Source: Christensenella sp. UBA7707
Lineage (GTDB): Bacteria; Bacillota; Clostridia; Christensenellales; CAG-138
Direction: 5' to 3'
DNA: 9,080 nucleotides
Assembly: GCA_002482435.1 (NCBI GenBank)
Contig: DLFZ01000194.1
Location: 1-9,080, forward strand
Of this stretch, positions 1 to 6,186 are shown in pieces. The first letter of the stretch is position 1. The number at the start of each line of letters is the position of its first letter. Position numbers and translations under genes: made by a program. The notes under the pieces are model-generated. The model searched no databases, had not been told where the DNA came from, and was given only the letters and a program-made list of their open reading frames with translations.

Positions 1-562
1 TTTGGCTGCGGATCACAACCGCCCCGTCGTGAAGTGGCGTATTGGGTTCAAAAATGTTCTCAATCAGCGGCGCGGAAATCATGCCGTCAATGCGGGTACC
101 GGTGCTGATGATGTCGCCAAGGCCCGTGCGCTGCTCAATCACAATCAAAGCACCTACGCGCCTTTTGGCGAGGTTGGTGATGGCAAGCTGCATCTCGCTG
201 ACGATCTGTGTGGATTCCGGCACAACGGTACTCAAGGTTTCCCGCACGAAAAGCTGGCCACGACCGATGTGCTCAAATGCGCGCCGAAGCTCCGGCTGAA
301 ACAAAACAACCGCCACCACCACGCCCGAGGCGAGCACGGAGTTTAAAATCCAGCTCAGCGTAGAAAGCTGGAGCGTATCGCTTACGATCGCACCCAAAAA
401 AAGCAGCGCTACGCCCTTGATCAGCTGATACGCCCGCGTTTCTTTGGTAAGCAAAATCAGCCGGTACAAAAGTATGGCAATGAGAATAATATCCACAAGG
501 TCTGTCCACTGAATTTGGGACAGGCCGCTGGATATTGTTTTTACTAGCACCTCGTAAGACAA
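1..562 (-). CDS. cdaA: Diadenylate cyclase CdaA, N-terminal part (cut by left edge)
   Basis: Membrane diadenylate cyclase that condenses two ATP into c-di-AMP, a messenger controlling potassium/turgor and wall homeostasis. The visible 187 residues give an N-terminal block with about three hydrophobic helices (VDIILIAILLYRLILL; GVALLFLGAIV; ILNSVLASGVVVAVVLF). The family hallmark FQPELRRAFEHIGRG follows, then the DAC domain with AKRRVGALIVIEQ and the catalytic-site motif NTPLHDGAVVIR. The RHR motif and C-terminus lie beyond position 1. Start chosen: TTG at 562-560, preceded by the purine-rich stretch AAAGGCGGGGG; no ATG fits. It is divergent from nothing close; its own promoter is at 606-611. 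In Bacillota cdaA is usually followed by cdaR and glmM, which would be off the left edge (inference). Identification is firm; the exact start is less so. Confidence 0.95.
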   Translation of the reverse strand, partial: MSYEVLVKTISSGLSQIQWTDLVDIILIAILLYRLILLTKETRAYQLIKGVALLFLGAIVSDTLQLSTLSWILNSVLASGVVVAVVLFQPELRRAFEHIGRGQLFVRETLSTVVPESTQIVSEMQLAITNLAKRRVGALIVIEQRTGLGDIISTGTRIDGMISAPLIENIFEPNTPLHDGAVVIRSQ

Positions 563-605
563 GCTGCCCCCGCCTTTCGCCAACTTTAAGAATTTGCGCT
601 ACATT

Positions 606-611
606 ATTATA
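606..611 (-). promoter_or_regulatory. Candidate -10 box of the cdaA promoter
   Basis: The minus strand reads TATAAT here, a perfect SigA -10, about 44 bases upstream of the cdaA TTG start. The expected -35 position, 17 bases further up, holds only a poor match (around 629-634). The -10 alone supports the call. Confidence 0.5.
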
Positions 612-674
612 CAATAACCCGCCGTCCGAAAGGAACCCGTGAAACCACCTTTTAAGATTTATTCACAGTTTCAC

Positions 675-714
675 GAAAAAATAAACCGCGCCTTTCCGGC
701 AAACGGAAGGCGCG
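675..714 (-). terminator. Intrinsic terminator after the small coiled-coil gene
   Basis: On the minus strand an 11-bp GC-rich stem (704-714 with 687-698, one bulged base on the 687-698 arm) closes a 5-base loop. It is followed by TTTATTTTTT. It starts 12 bases past the stop of the gene ending at 726, so it terminates that transcript before it could reach cdaA. Confidence 0.85.
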
Positions 715-725
715 TCAAATCAGCG

Positions 726-947
726 TCACTTTTTTTGCACCTGATCCTCCAGCTGCTTTTCGAGCTTCGAGATGGATATGAGATAATTTTCGTATTCTGT
801 GCTCTTTTCGCAAAGCCTGGAGAATGTAAGCTTTCCGGTGCTTTCGTATGCTTCCATACTTTCTTCTAGAAGGACGTCCTCCATCAGCTGCGCCTGTGCG
901 CGCATTTTTTGAAGCAGCTCCTTCTGATTGAGATCGCGCTCTTCCAT
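726..947 (-). CDS. Small hypothetical coiled-coil protein (73 aa)
   Basis: I do not recognise this protein. It is 73 residues, strongly charged and almost entirely predictable as helix. Heptad-like patterns run through MEERDLNQKELLQKM and again through YLISISKLEKQLEDQVQKK, so a short two-helix or dimeric coiled coil is likely. There is no signal peptide, no membrane segment, and a single Cys near the middle. It is supported as a gene by its own well-formed promoter (989-1016, minus strand), a weak ribosome site (AAAGGGCGGC before the ATG) and an intrinsic terminator directly after the stop. It may be a small regulatory or scaffold protein, but no function can be read from the sequence. Confidence 0.72.
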   Translation of the reverse strand: MEERDLNQKELLQKMRAQAQLMEDVLLEESMEAYESTGKLTFSRLCEKSTEYENYLISISKLEKQLEDQVQKK

Positions 948-977
948 AGCTGCCGCCCTTTGCTTTTTAGAAATTTC

Positions 978-986
978 TGCTATAAT
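978..986 (+). promoter_or_regulatory. Extended -10 promoter of the DUF3006 gene
   Basis: TGCTATAAT is a perfect extended -10 (TGn plus TATAAT). A weak -35 (TTTGCT, 959-964) lies 16 bases upstream. Transcription should begin near 993, leaving a leader of about 69 bases before the ATG at 1062. Confidence 0.7.
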
Positions 987-988
987 TT

Positions 989-1016
989 ATTGTAACATAG
1001 CTTGCGGCAATTTCAA
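989..1016 (-). promoter_or_regulatory. Promoter of the small coiled-coil gene, overlapping the opposite promoter
   Basis: The minus strand shows TTGAAA (1011-1016), a 16-base spacer ending in TGT, then TACAAT (989-994), so this is also an extended -10. It faces away from the plus-strand promoter, and the two -10 boxes are separated by only two bases (987-988). Confidence 0.65.
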
Positions 1017-1061
1017 ACATGTATTCCATCTTGAAAACGCGGCGGCAAAGGAGGTTTTCCC

Positions 1062-1274
1062 ATGCTCATCGTCGATCGCAAGGAAGGAGAATGCGTCATC
1101 TGCACGGATGATGCAGGCGTCTCCATTGTCCTTGATAGCGCCTCCATTTTACAGCCCGTAAAAGAAGGGGATGTACTTACCGAGGCCGAAGGCGGCTATG
1201 TGGTGGACGGCGCCGCCACCGCACATCGGCGGCAGCTCATGCGCCGCCGGCTCAACAGTCTCTTTGAAAAGTAA
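1062..1274 (+). CDS. DUF3006 family protein
   Basis: A 70-residue protein that matches the DUF3006 pattern. It has an opening 'IVDR.EG..V' strand, an acidic central segment around VLDSASI, the KEGDVL turn near residues 34-39, a 'GYVVDG' strand, and a basic C-terminal helix (HRRQLMRRRLNSLFEK). DUF3006 proteins are small, probably beta-barrel-like, and of unknown biochemical role. In Clostridia they are often found beside other genes rather than in a fixed pathway. The start is decided by AAAGGAGG at 1047-1054, seven bases before the ATG. It is monocistronic, with its own extended -10 promoter and a strong terminator at 1292-1339. No signal peptide or membrane segment. Confidence 0.85.
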   Translation: MLIVDRKEGECVICTDDAGVSIVLDSASILQPVKEGDVLTEAEGGYVVDGAATAHRRQLMRRRLNSLFEK

Positions 1275-1291
1275 AGATCGCAAAAACGGCC

Positions 1292-1339
1292 ACGGGCCTG
1301 TTCCGAGCATAACGCGGAACAGGCCCGTTTTTTGTTTTT
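1292..1339 (+). terminator. Strong intrinsic terminator after the DUF3006 gene
   Basis: A perfect 14-bp stem (1292-1305 with 1315-1328) closes a 9-base loop and runs into TTTTTTGTTTTT. On the minus strand the stem is followed by GGCCG and then five T, so weaker termination of the leftward transcript from the broken gene is also possible. Confidence 0.92.
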
Positions 1340-1492
1340 AGCATAACACAACAATCCGAACATGGTTGAACAGCTAAGTTTCGCAGTGTTTTTTGCTGTT
1401 ATCGGTCGACATGGCCACGTCCCACGGCAAGCGCTATCAACTTCGCGTTTGCGTGCCTTTCGGCATACAAAACCGCAGGAATTGGCTTACCG

Positions 1493-2650
1493 TCAGTCTG
1501 CACGTCCGGCGCGGTATGCTTCCATGACGCAGGCTTGGTGCCTTGGGCATTCCCTGCTGGTTTCATGGACGAGCGAGTTATAAAGATGGATGCAAAAGTG
1601 CCCATCGAAGTTGTTGCTTGCCGTGGGATCGACCATGTGCGGCATACAGTGCATGCTTGCGGCTACGGTTTTGCCGTTGTAGGTCACCCAAATGGGACGC
1701 CTGTCCCACGACCATTTGCCTCCAGCGCAGCGTTTCATGATGGCGGTATCCGAAGCGGTAATGGGCTCGCTGTCCGCATGGTACCAGCCGCCGAAGCGAC
1801 GAGCGCGGAAGCTCAAACCGGTTCTTACATCGGTCACGGTAAAGCGTGCGCCTTTTTCGAGCCAGTCGCTGCCGCCTTTAAACCAGTCGAGAAGTACCAC
1901 GGTGCCCTTGATCCGGTTGTAAGTGGCGTTTTCCTTCATGATGTTGTTGGAAGTATCGTAGACAGAGTTGAGTGTTTCAGCACCCGCAACGCCGTCTGCC
2001 GAGGAAAGCCCTGCGGCCTTCTGGTACGCAAGTACGCCATCCCTTGTTTTTGAGTCAAAAACACCTGAGACATCGGCATTTTACAAAAAGCCGCGCCGGC
2101 TGAGTTCTTGCTGAAGGCGCTTCACTTCCTCGCCCTCCATGCCCTTTTTGAGCATGCTGACGGAGGCGGTGCTGGAGGCGGTAATAAGAAGCTCCGAGCT
2201 TTTTACATAGCCCGAAAGATCATCTACATGCACAAAGTACCACTCGCCGACGATGGTTTTCACCTTCACGCCGCGTCCCGCGCCAAGCGTTGCAACCACA
2301 TATGCGGAGTCGCCCGGGCCGCCGCGAAGCGCGGTATTGTCGTCGATTACGTACGCACCGCAACTGCCTGCGGATTTTAAAAACAAATAGTCGCTGCGGA
2401 TGTAGCCGACTTGATCGTTATATAGCACGCGGTGCCAGTTTCCTTCCGTGGCAAGCACTTCGACCTCAGTTCCCCGCGCAAGTTCCGCAAGGATCTGCGA
2501 CTCGGTATCGGGCGCTTGCCGAAGCTTTACATCTTCGGCCGTCACTTGCCCGGTTTCCGTTCCTTCCGCCAAGGCGCCCGTTGGAAGCGCAGCAAGGCAC
2601 ATGAAAAACAGCGCGGCAGCCGCGCGGTACAGCCAAATCTTTAACGTCAA
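1493..2650 (-). pseudogene. Secreted SH3-SH3-PG_binding protein, split by an in-frame TAA
   Basis: A wall-targeted secreted protein interrupted by one stop at 2083-2081; the same frame is then open for 195 more codons. Counting from the GTG at 2659: signal peptide to about residue 31 (LPTGALA cleavage region), SH3-like domain 1 about 38-95, SH3-like domain 2 about 100-158, and a peptidoglycan-binding domain about 167-237. The TAA is codon 193, inside that domain (RRGFL, stop, NADVSGVF). A C-terminal domain spans about 248-388 and is homologous to that of the protein at 7807-8658, keeping TVTD, TG, GG, HA, RP, NGK, AAS, DGH-x-C. The start is ambiguous: GTG 2659 overlaps the preceding stop as GTGA with no spaced ribosome site, whereas TTG 2650 sits 5 bases after GAGGTGA (2656-2662), so I use TTG. 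It is last in the PBP-glycosylase unit. The stop may be a recent mutation, a sequencing error or, less likely, a readthrough site. If translation ends there, a 192-residue SH3-SH3 protein is still made. Confidence 0.85.
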
Positions 2651-2655
2651 AAAGC

Positions 2656-2662
2656 TCACCTC
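2656..2662 (-). promoter_or_regulatory. Ribosome binding site that favours a TTG start for the SH3/PG_binding gene
   Basis: The minus strand reads GAGGTGA, an exact match to the anti-16S core. It overlaps the stop codon of the glycosylase gene and lies 5 bases before the TTG at 2650. It would be too close to serve the GTG at 2659, which lies within it. Confidence 0.6.
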
Positions 2663-3258
2663 TCTTTGATCAACACGTTCAATTTCATAAAATCCTCAGC
2701 AAGCGTCTGCGTCAGCGCGCGGTTGTAAATAACGCTTGCCGGATGGTAAAGCGGAAACAAAACAAAGGAAAAGCTTTCCGCTTCCGTCTCGATGCTTTTG
2801 CCATGCACGTCGCCGATCACGGCACTTTTTTGCCCTGCAATGCGAAGCAGCGCCTTGAGAGGGGTGTTCCCAAGCGTAGCGACCACCCTCGGACGCACGA
2901 TCAGAAGCTCCTGTTTTAAAAGGGGCAACGACAAAAGCAACTCGTCGGGTTTTGGCGTACGGTTGGAAACGGTTTTTATCTTTCTTGTTACAGGGCGAAA
3001 TTTTACCGCGTTTGTGATAAACACTTCGTCGCGCGAAAGCTGCACCGAATCTAAAAGACGAGAAAGCGTTTCCCCCGCCTTCCCCACAAAAGCACGAGAG
3101 CGTTTTGCCTCTTCCGCGCCCGGCGCTTCGCCAACGAGCATAAGCCTTGCCCCCAAAGGTCCTTCCCCAAATACGGGGTTTTGATAGTCCCCTTCTCCGT
3201 CAAGGCTTAACATGCGCGCTCTTTCAGCTTCATACAACCGCAAAAGTTCCGTGCTCAT
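2656..3258 (-). CDS. Family 4-like uracil-DNA glycosylase lacking Fe-S cysteines
   Basis: A 200-residue protein of the UDG superfamily, which removes uracil from DNA to start base-excision repair. Visible motifs are VFGEGPLGARLMLVGEAPG (residues 29-47, with GEAPGAEE at 43-50 as the active-site motif), FVGKAG (57-62), ITNAVKFRP (81-89), ATLGN (127-131) and FPLYHPASVIYNR (168-180, the His-Pro DNA-binding loop). Family 4 enzymes normally carry four Cys binding a [4Fe-4S] cluster. This protein contains no Cys at all, and the usual VVKC position is Phe87. Cys-free relatives with the same SNRTP segment are, as I recall, common in Clostridia. Its ATG overlaps the PBP stop as ATGA and has no clear ribosome site, so translational coupling is likely. 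The general family is secure; activity on uracil is inferred. Confidence 0.9.
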   Translation of the reverse strand: MSTELLRLYEAERARMLSLDGEGDYQNPVFGEGPLGARLMLVGEAPGAEEAKRSRAFVGKAGETLSRLLDSVQLSRDEVFITNAVKFRPVTRKIKTVSNRTPKPDELLLSLPLLKQELLIVRPRVVATLGNTPLKALLRIAGQKSAVIGDVHGKSIETEAESFSFVLFPLYHPASVIYNRALTQTLAEDFMKLNVLIKER

Positions 3259-6014
3259 GGCGCAGTTATGGGCGGTGGATACGCCTCGGAAATTACGGAA
3301 TAGTTGTAGCTCAAATAGTCGTAATACTGTTGGATCGTATCAAACGATCCCGATGCAATGGCAGTTTCCAAGGAATCAATCCCCGTCGCAAGCGTTGCCC
3401 TATCGGTATCCGGAAGGTTCTGTACCACTGCAAGATAACCCATCACCTGGCTGCGCAGCGTCTGCGCCTGCGAAACGAGAAAATCGAGCGAAGGCTGCGT
3501 GGGATCTACATAACCGCCGCCGTGCAGCGTGCAGATGGCCGAAGGTTCATAGCTTGTTGCGCCGTACTCGCTTGCCAAAATATCGGTATAGATCACGTTT
3601 GGCATATACTGCCGAAGCACCATTTCATTGATTTTCCTAAACTGCGAGGTCGAGCTTATGAGGATCATGCTCCTTTGAATGACCGTTGGGCAACCGTACG
3701 ACGCCTGCATGCCGGTTTCGGCGCACACGTTCAAAACCACATGCATGTCGCAGTTTTCCGTGGGCTGCGTACCCTTTTCAAACCAATCGGTCACGGGCTG
3801 ATGCGCATCGTCGAGGTAGCAAGCTTGCGTCGCCAGCTTGCCGGAAATGCTGCAAACGGTGCATTTTACAAGCCCGAGCTCGGAGGTGGACGCGTCAATG
3901 ATGGGTTTGTTGGCAAGCCCTTCATGAATTTTCGACATAAACGCCGCCCACAATGGTGCTGCATATGTACCGCCGCTCGCGCCGCTTCTGAGCTTAATTT
4001 CGTAATTGTCATGCCCGATCCAAAGGGAAGCGGCATAGTAAGGCGTCATGCCCGCAAAATAAACGCTTGAATAGTCGGAGTTCGTTCCGGTTTTGCCCGC
4101 AACGTTCATGCCCTTGATCTGTGCGTTGGTACCCGTGCCGCGTTTGACTGCGTCGGAAAGAAGGTCAACGAGCATATATGCGGTGGAGCGCTTGAATACT
4201 TGCCTAGTTTCTCGGATATCGTCCGCGTTGAGAATCACCTTGCCGTTCGCATCTACCACGCGGGTAAACGAAAGCGGTTCGACATACTCGCCCTCGTTGG
4301 CAACCGCTGCGAATGCGGCCGCCATTTCAATGGGCGTGATGCCGCTTGTGCCAAGGGCAAGTCCCGGCCCATCGGAATTGATCTGCGACGGATCGACGCC
4401 AAGGTTAAGAAGGTACTGCGTGGAAACATCCACGCCTACATAGTCGAGAAGCGTGCGCGCCGCCACCACGTTGAGCGATGAAACTACGCCGCGGCGAACG
4501 GTAGTCGGCCCCACATACTTTTCACTGCCGATGTAAGGATACCCCTTCTCCGTGTTCCAGCCTTCAATGGCCGAAGGAAAGTTTAAGATCATGGAGGCAG
4601 GCGAAAGCCCAAGGTCGAGTGCCGGCCCGTAAACCGCAAGGGGCTTAATGGAGGAGCCCACAGGCGTGCGGCTGCGATAGGCACGGTTGTACTGCTTTTT
4701 CATGGTGGGCGAGGTTCGTCCCCCTACCACGGCGCGAAGTTCGCCGGTGCGGTAGTCGATCACAACGGCGGCCGCCTGCGGCTCGACCGTTTGTATCACA
4801 TTGCCGTCGGAAGTGGTTTCCTCTTTGATTGCCTTTGATGGATCCGCCAATTCGGGATATTCATCCCAATTCGCAAGCGTATCCTGTACGGTATGCTGAA
4901 TGTCCGTATCCACTGTAAGGTAAATGCTGTAACCGCCGGTGGCAAGTTCCTTTTCAATGAGCGTACGGTTGGCTGTCGTATCAAGAAGCCCGCGCTGCTC
5001 AAGAAGGTGTGTGATAATATCGCGGATGGCATACTCCACAAAATACGGCATGTCGTAAAGCTGCTTCTGTGTGGAGGTTTCGATGATGAACACCGTATCG
5101 TTGAGCGCCGCGTCACGCTGCTCCCGCGTGATGAAACCCGCCGAATACATGCTTTCAATGACGAGATCGGTACGCTCATTGGTGATGTTCATCTTATTCG
5201 TACCGTCGTCGTTGAAACGCTTGTAGGTGTTGGCCCGCGGGTTTGTTTGATACGGGCGTTGCACCATGCCCGCAAGCATGGCGCACTCGCGTATGCTAAG
5301 CTGGTCGAGTGTTTTGCCGAAATAGTCCATGGCGGCCGTTTTGACGCCATAGTTTGATTCGCCCAGATAAACGTCGTTGAGGTATGCTGCAAGGATGTTG
5401 TCCTTTTCCATGAGGTTTTCCACCTCAAGCGAAAGGTACGCTTCCTGTATTTTGCGCTTATAGGTTTGCTCGGTGGAAAGGATTTTGTTTTTGATAAGCT
5501 GCTGGGTCAACGTGCTCGCGCCATGCGTATCCTGGTTACGCAGTGTGTTGACGACAGCGGAGAACAGGCGTTTGTAGTCGATGCCGTTGTGCTTGTAAAA
5601 GCGGACATCCTCAATGGCGATTACAGCATTTTTGAGCATGTCGGGAATTTCTTCGATTTCGGCCCAGTCGCGATACTCCATAAGCGCAAAAGTCGTGATA
5701 AGGTTGCCGTCCATATCGTAGATGTAGGAGGTACGGTCACTTTTGGTAAGCTGCGAAAGGTCGAGCTCCGGCGTGGTTTCCACATAGGCTTTGGCCACAC
5801 CAAGGCCAAGGCCAAGCCCAAGCGCGCCCATAAGAAGAAGCGTCACAAAAAGCATCTTGATGATAGAAAACAGCACCGCAAGCGCAAAGGGCTTCGGCCT
5901 CCTGCGCTCCATGAAAAGCTCTGCATCATGATCCTGACTGTGTTTGCCGGGATGAAACAACCCATTTATACTTTTTTTTATGGCGCCGAATATCCCTTCG
6001 AGCTTCATTGCCAT
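3255..6014 (-). CDS. Class A penicillin-binding protein (glycosyltransferase/transpeptidase)
   Basis: A bifunctional PBP1A-type enzyme that polymerises lipid II glycan strands and cross-links them outside the membrane. From the ATG at 6014 (919 aa): a basic cytoplasmic tail, one membrane segment at about 43-76 with a Leu-Gly repeat, then the GT51 domain with IEDVRFYKHNG (catalytic Glu135), GASTLTQQ (165-172) and YLNDVYLGESNYG (211-223). The transpeptidase domain has S454-S-I-K457, S513-L-N515 and KTGT starting at 641. A C-terminal tail has Cys at 718, 721, 732, 755, 764, 775 and 828, plus a helical end. All catalytic motifs are intact. The open frame extends to a GTG at 6095, but that codon lies in the promoter -10 region. 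An ATG at 6080 would start essentially at the transcription start, so ATG 6014 or 6008 is preferred; neither has a good ribosome site. It heads an overlapping unit with the glycosylase and the SH3/PG_binding gene. Confidence 0.96.
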   Translation of the reverse strand: MAMKLEGIFGAIKKSINGLFHPGKHSQDHDAELFMERRRPKPFALAVLFSIIKMLFVTLLLMGALGLGLGLGVAKAYVETTPELDLSQLTKSDRTSYIYDMDGNLITTFALMEYRDWAEIEEIPDMLKNAVIAIEDVRFYKHNGIDYKRLFSAVVNTLRNQDTHGASTLTQQLIKNKILSTEQTYKRKIQEAYLSLEVENLMEKDNILAAYLNDVYLGESNYGVKTAAMDYFGKTLDQLSIRECAMLAGMVQRPYQTNPRANTYKRFNDDGTNKMNITNERTDLVIESMYSAGFITREQRDAALNDTVFIIETSTQKQLYDMPYFVEYAIRDIITHLLEQRGLLDTTANRTLIEKELATGGYSIYLTVDTDIQHTVQDTLANWDEYPELADPSKAIKEETTSDGNVIQTVEPQAAAVVIDYRTGELRAVVGGRTSPTMKKQYNRAYRSRTPVGSSIKPLAVYGPALDLGLSPASMILNFPSAIEGWNTEKGYPYIGSEKYVGPTTVRRGVVSSLNVVAARTLLDYVGVDVSTQYLLNLGVDPSQINSDGPGLALGTSGITPIEMAAAFAAVANEGEYVEPLSFTRVVDANGKVILNADDIRETRQVFKRSTAYMLVDLLSDAVKRGTGTNAQIKGMNVAGKTGTNSDYSSVYFAGMTPYYAASLWIGHDNYEIKLRSGASGGTYAAPLWAAFMSKIHEGLANKPIIDASTSELGLVKCTVCSISGKLATQACYLDDAHQPVTDWFEKGTQPTENCDMHVVLNVCAETGMQASYGCPTVIQRSMILISSTSQFRKINEMVLRQYMPNVIYTDILASEYGATSYEPSAICTLHGGGYVDPTQPSLDFLVSQAQTLRSQVMGYLAVVQNLPDTDRATLATGIDSLETAIASGSFDTIQQYYDYLSYNYSVISEAYPPPITAP
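5800..5823 (+). repeat. Four tandem hexamers within the PBP membrane segment
   Basis: CCAAGG, CCAAGG, CCAAGC, CCAAGC run head to tail. On the coding (minus) strand they encode alternating Leu-Gly in the transmembrane helix. Each unit adds two residues, so unit gain or loss would keep the frame. Confidence 0.85.
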
Positions 6015-6083
6015 GCGTTCAATTCCAAATGCGTTTTTGCCGTAGGTACAGCAAAAGCCCTTTCCATTAAATTTCCCCATTGC

Positions 6084-6112
6084 AGTATACCACACGCCGC
6101 AAACCTCAACAA
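6084..6112 (-). promoter_or_regulatory. SigA-type promoter of the PBP operon
   Basis: The minus strand shows TTGTTG (6107-6112), a 17-base spacer ending TGG, then TATACT (6084-6089). This gives an extended -10. The expected start of transcription is near 6077, which leaves a leader of roughly 60 bases before ATG 6014 and rules out the longer frame starting at 6095. Confidence 0.7.
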
Positions 6113-6126
6113 CCTCAACTCCTTGG

Positions 6127-6134
6127 CATACAAT
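6127..6134 (+). promoter_or_regulatory. Candidate SigE -10 box for yunB
   Basis: CATACAAT matches the sporulation SigE -10 consensus exactly, and yunB belongs to the SigE regulon in Bacillus subtilis. The expected -35 zone (about 6105-6112) is a weak match and coincides with the -35 of the opposite PBP promoter. A second similar box, CATAAAAT, lies at 6151-6158 and is an alternative. Confidence 0.5.
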
Positions 6135-6176
6135 GAATTAACAGCGCATTCATAAAATGGCAATCCCCGTCTTTGC

Positions 6177-6182
6177 AGGAGG
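6177..6182 (+). promoter_or_regulatory. Ribosome binding site fixing the yunB start
   Basis: AGGAGG lies 4 bases before the ATG at 6187. The in-frame ATG at 6157 has no such site, so 6187 is the start used. Confidence 0.8.
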
Positions 6183-6186
6183 CAGC

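Noticed and set aside
1399..1605. Alternative-frame extension past the end of the broken gene, suggesting a frameshift
   Set aside because: The paralogue ends at the equivalent residue (AGR plus two), so the stop at 1493 is the natural end and no frameshift is needed.
1535..2053. Plus-strand open frame of 172 codons over the broken gene
   Set aside because: It is antisense to sequence that aligns with the intact paralogue on the minus strand and has no family features.
2081..2083. TAA recoded as a sense codon in this organism
   Set aside because: TAA is the ordinary stop of several neighbouring genes (1272, 6868, 7733), so a genome-wide reassignment is excluded.
3147..4070. Long plus-strand open frame (307 codons) opposite the PBP and glycosylase genes
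   Set aside because: Composition is Arg/Cys/His-rich and shadow-like, no ribosome site is present, and it lies antisense to two firmly identified genes.
6078..6095. PBP start at GTG 6095 or ATG 6080
   Set aside because: The GTG lies upstream of the -10 box and would not be transcribed; the ATG begins only three bases after the -10, before the expected transcription start.
5466..6155. Plus-strand open frame of 229 codons over the PBP N-terminus
   Set aside because: Antisense shadow of the GT51 domain; it also crosses the PBP promoter.
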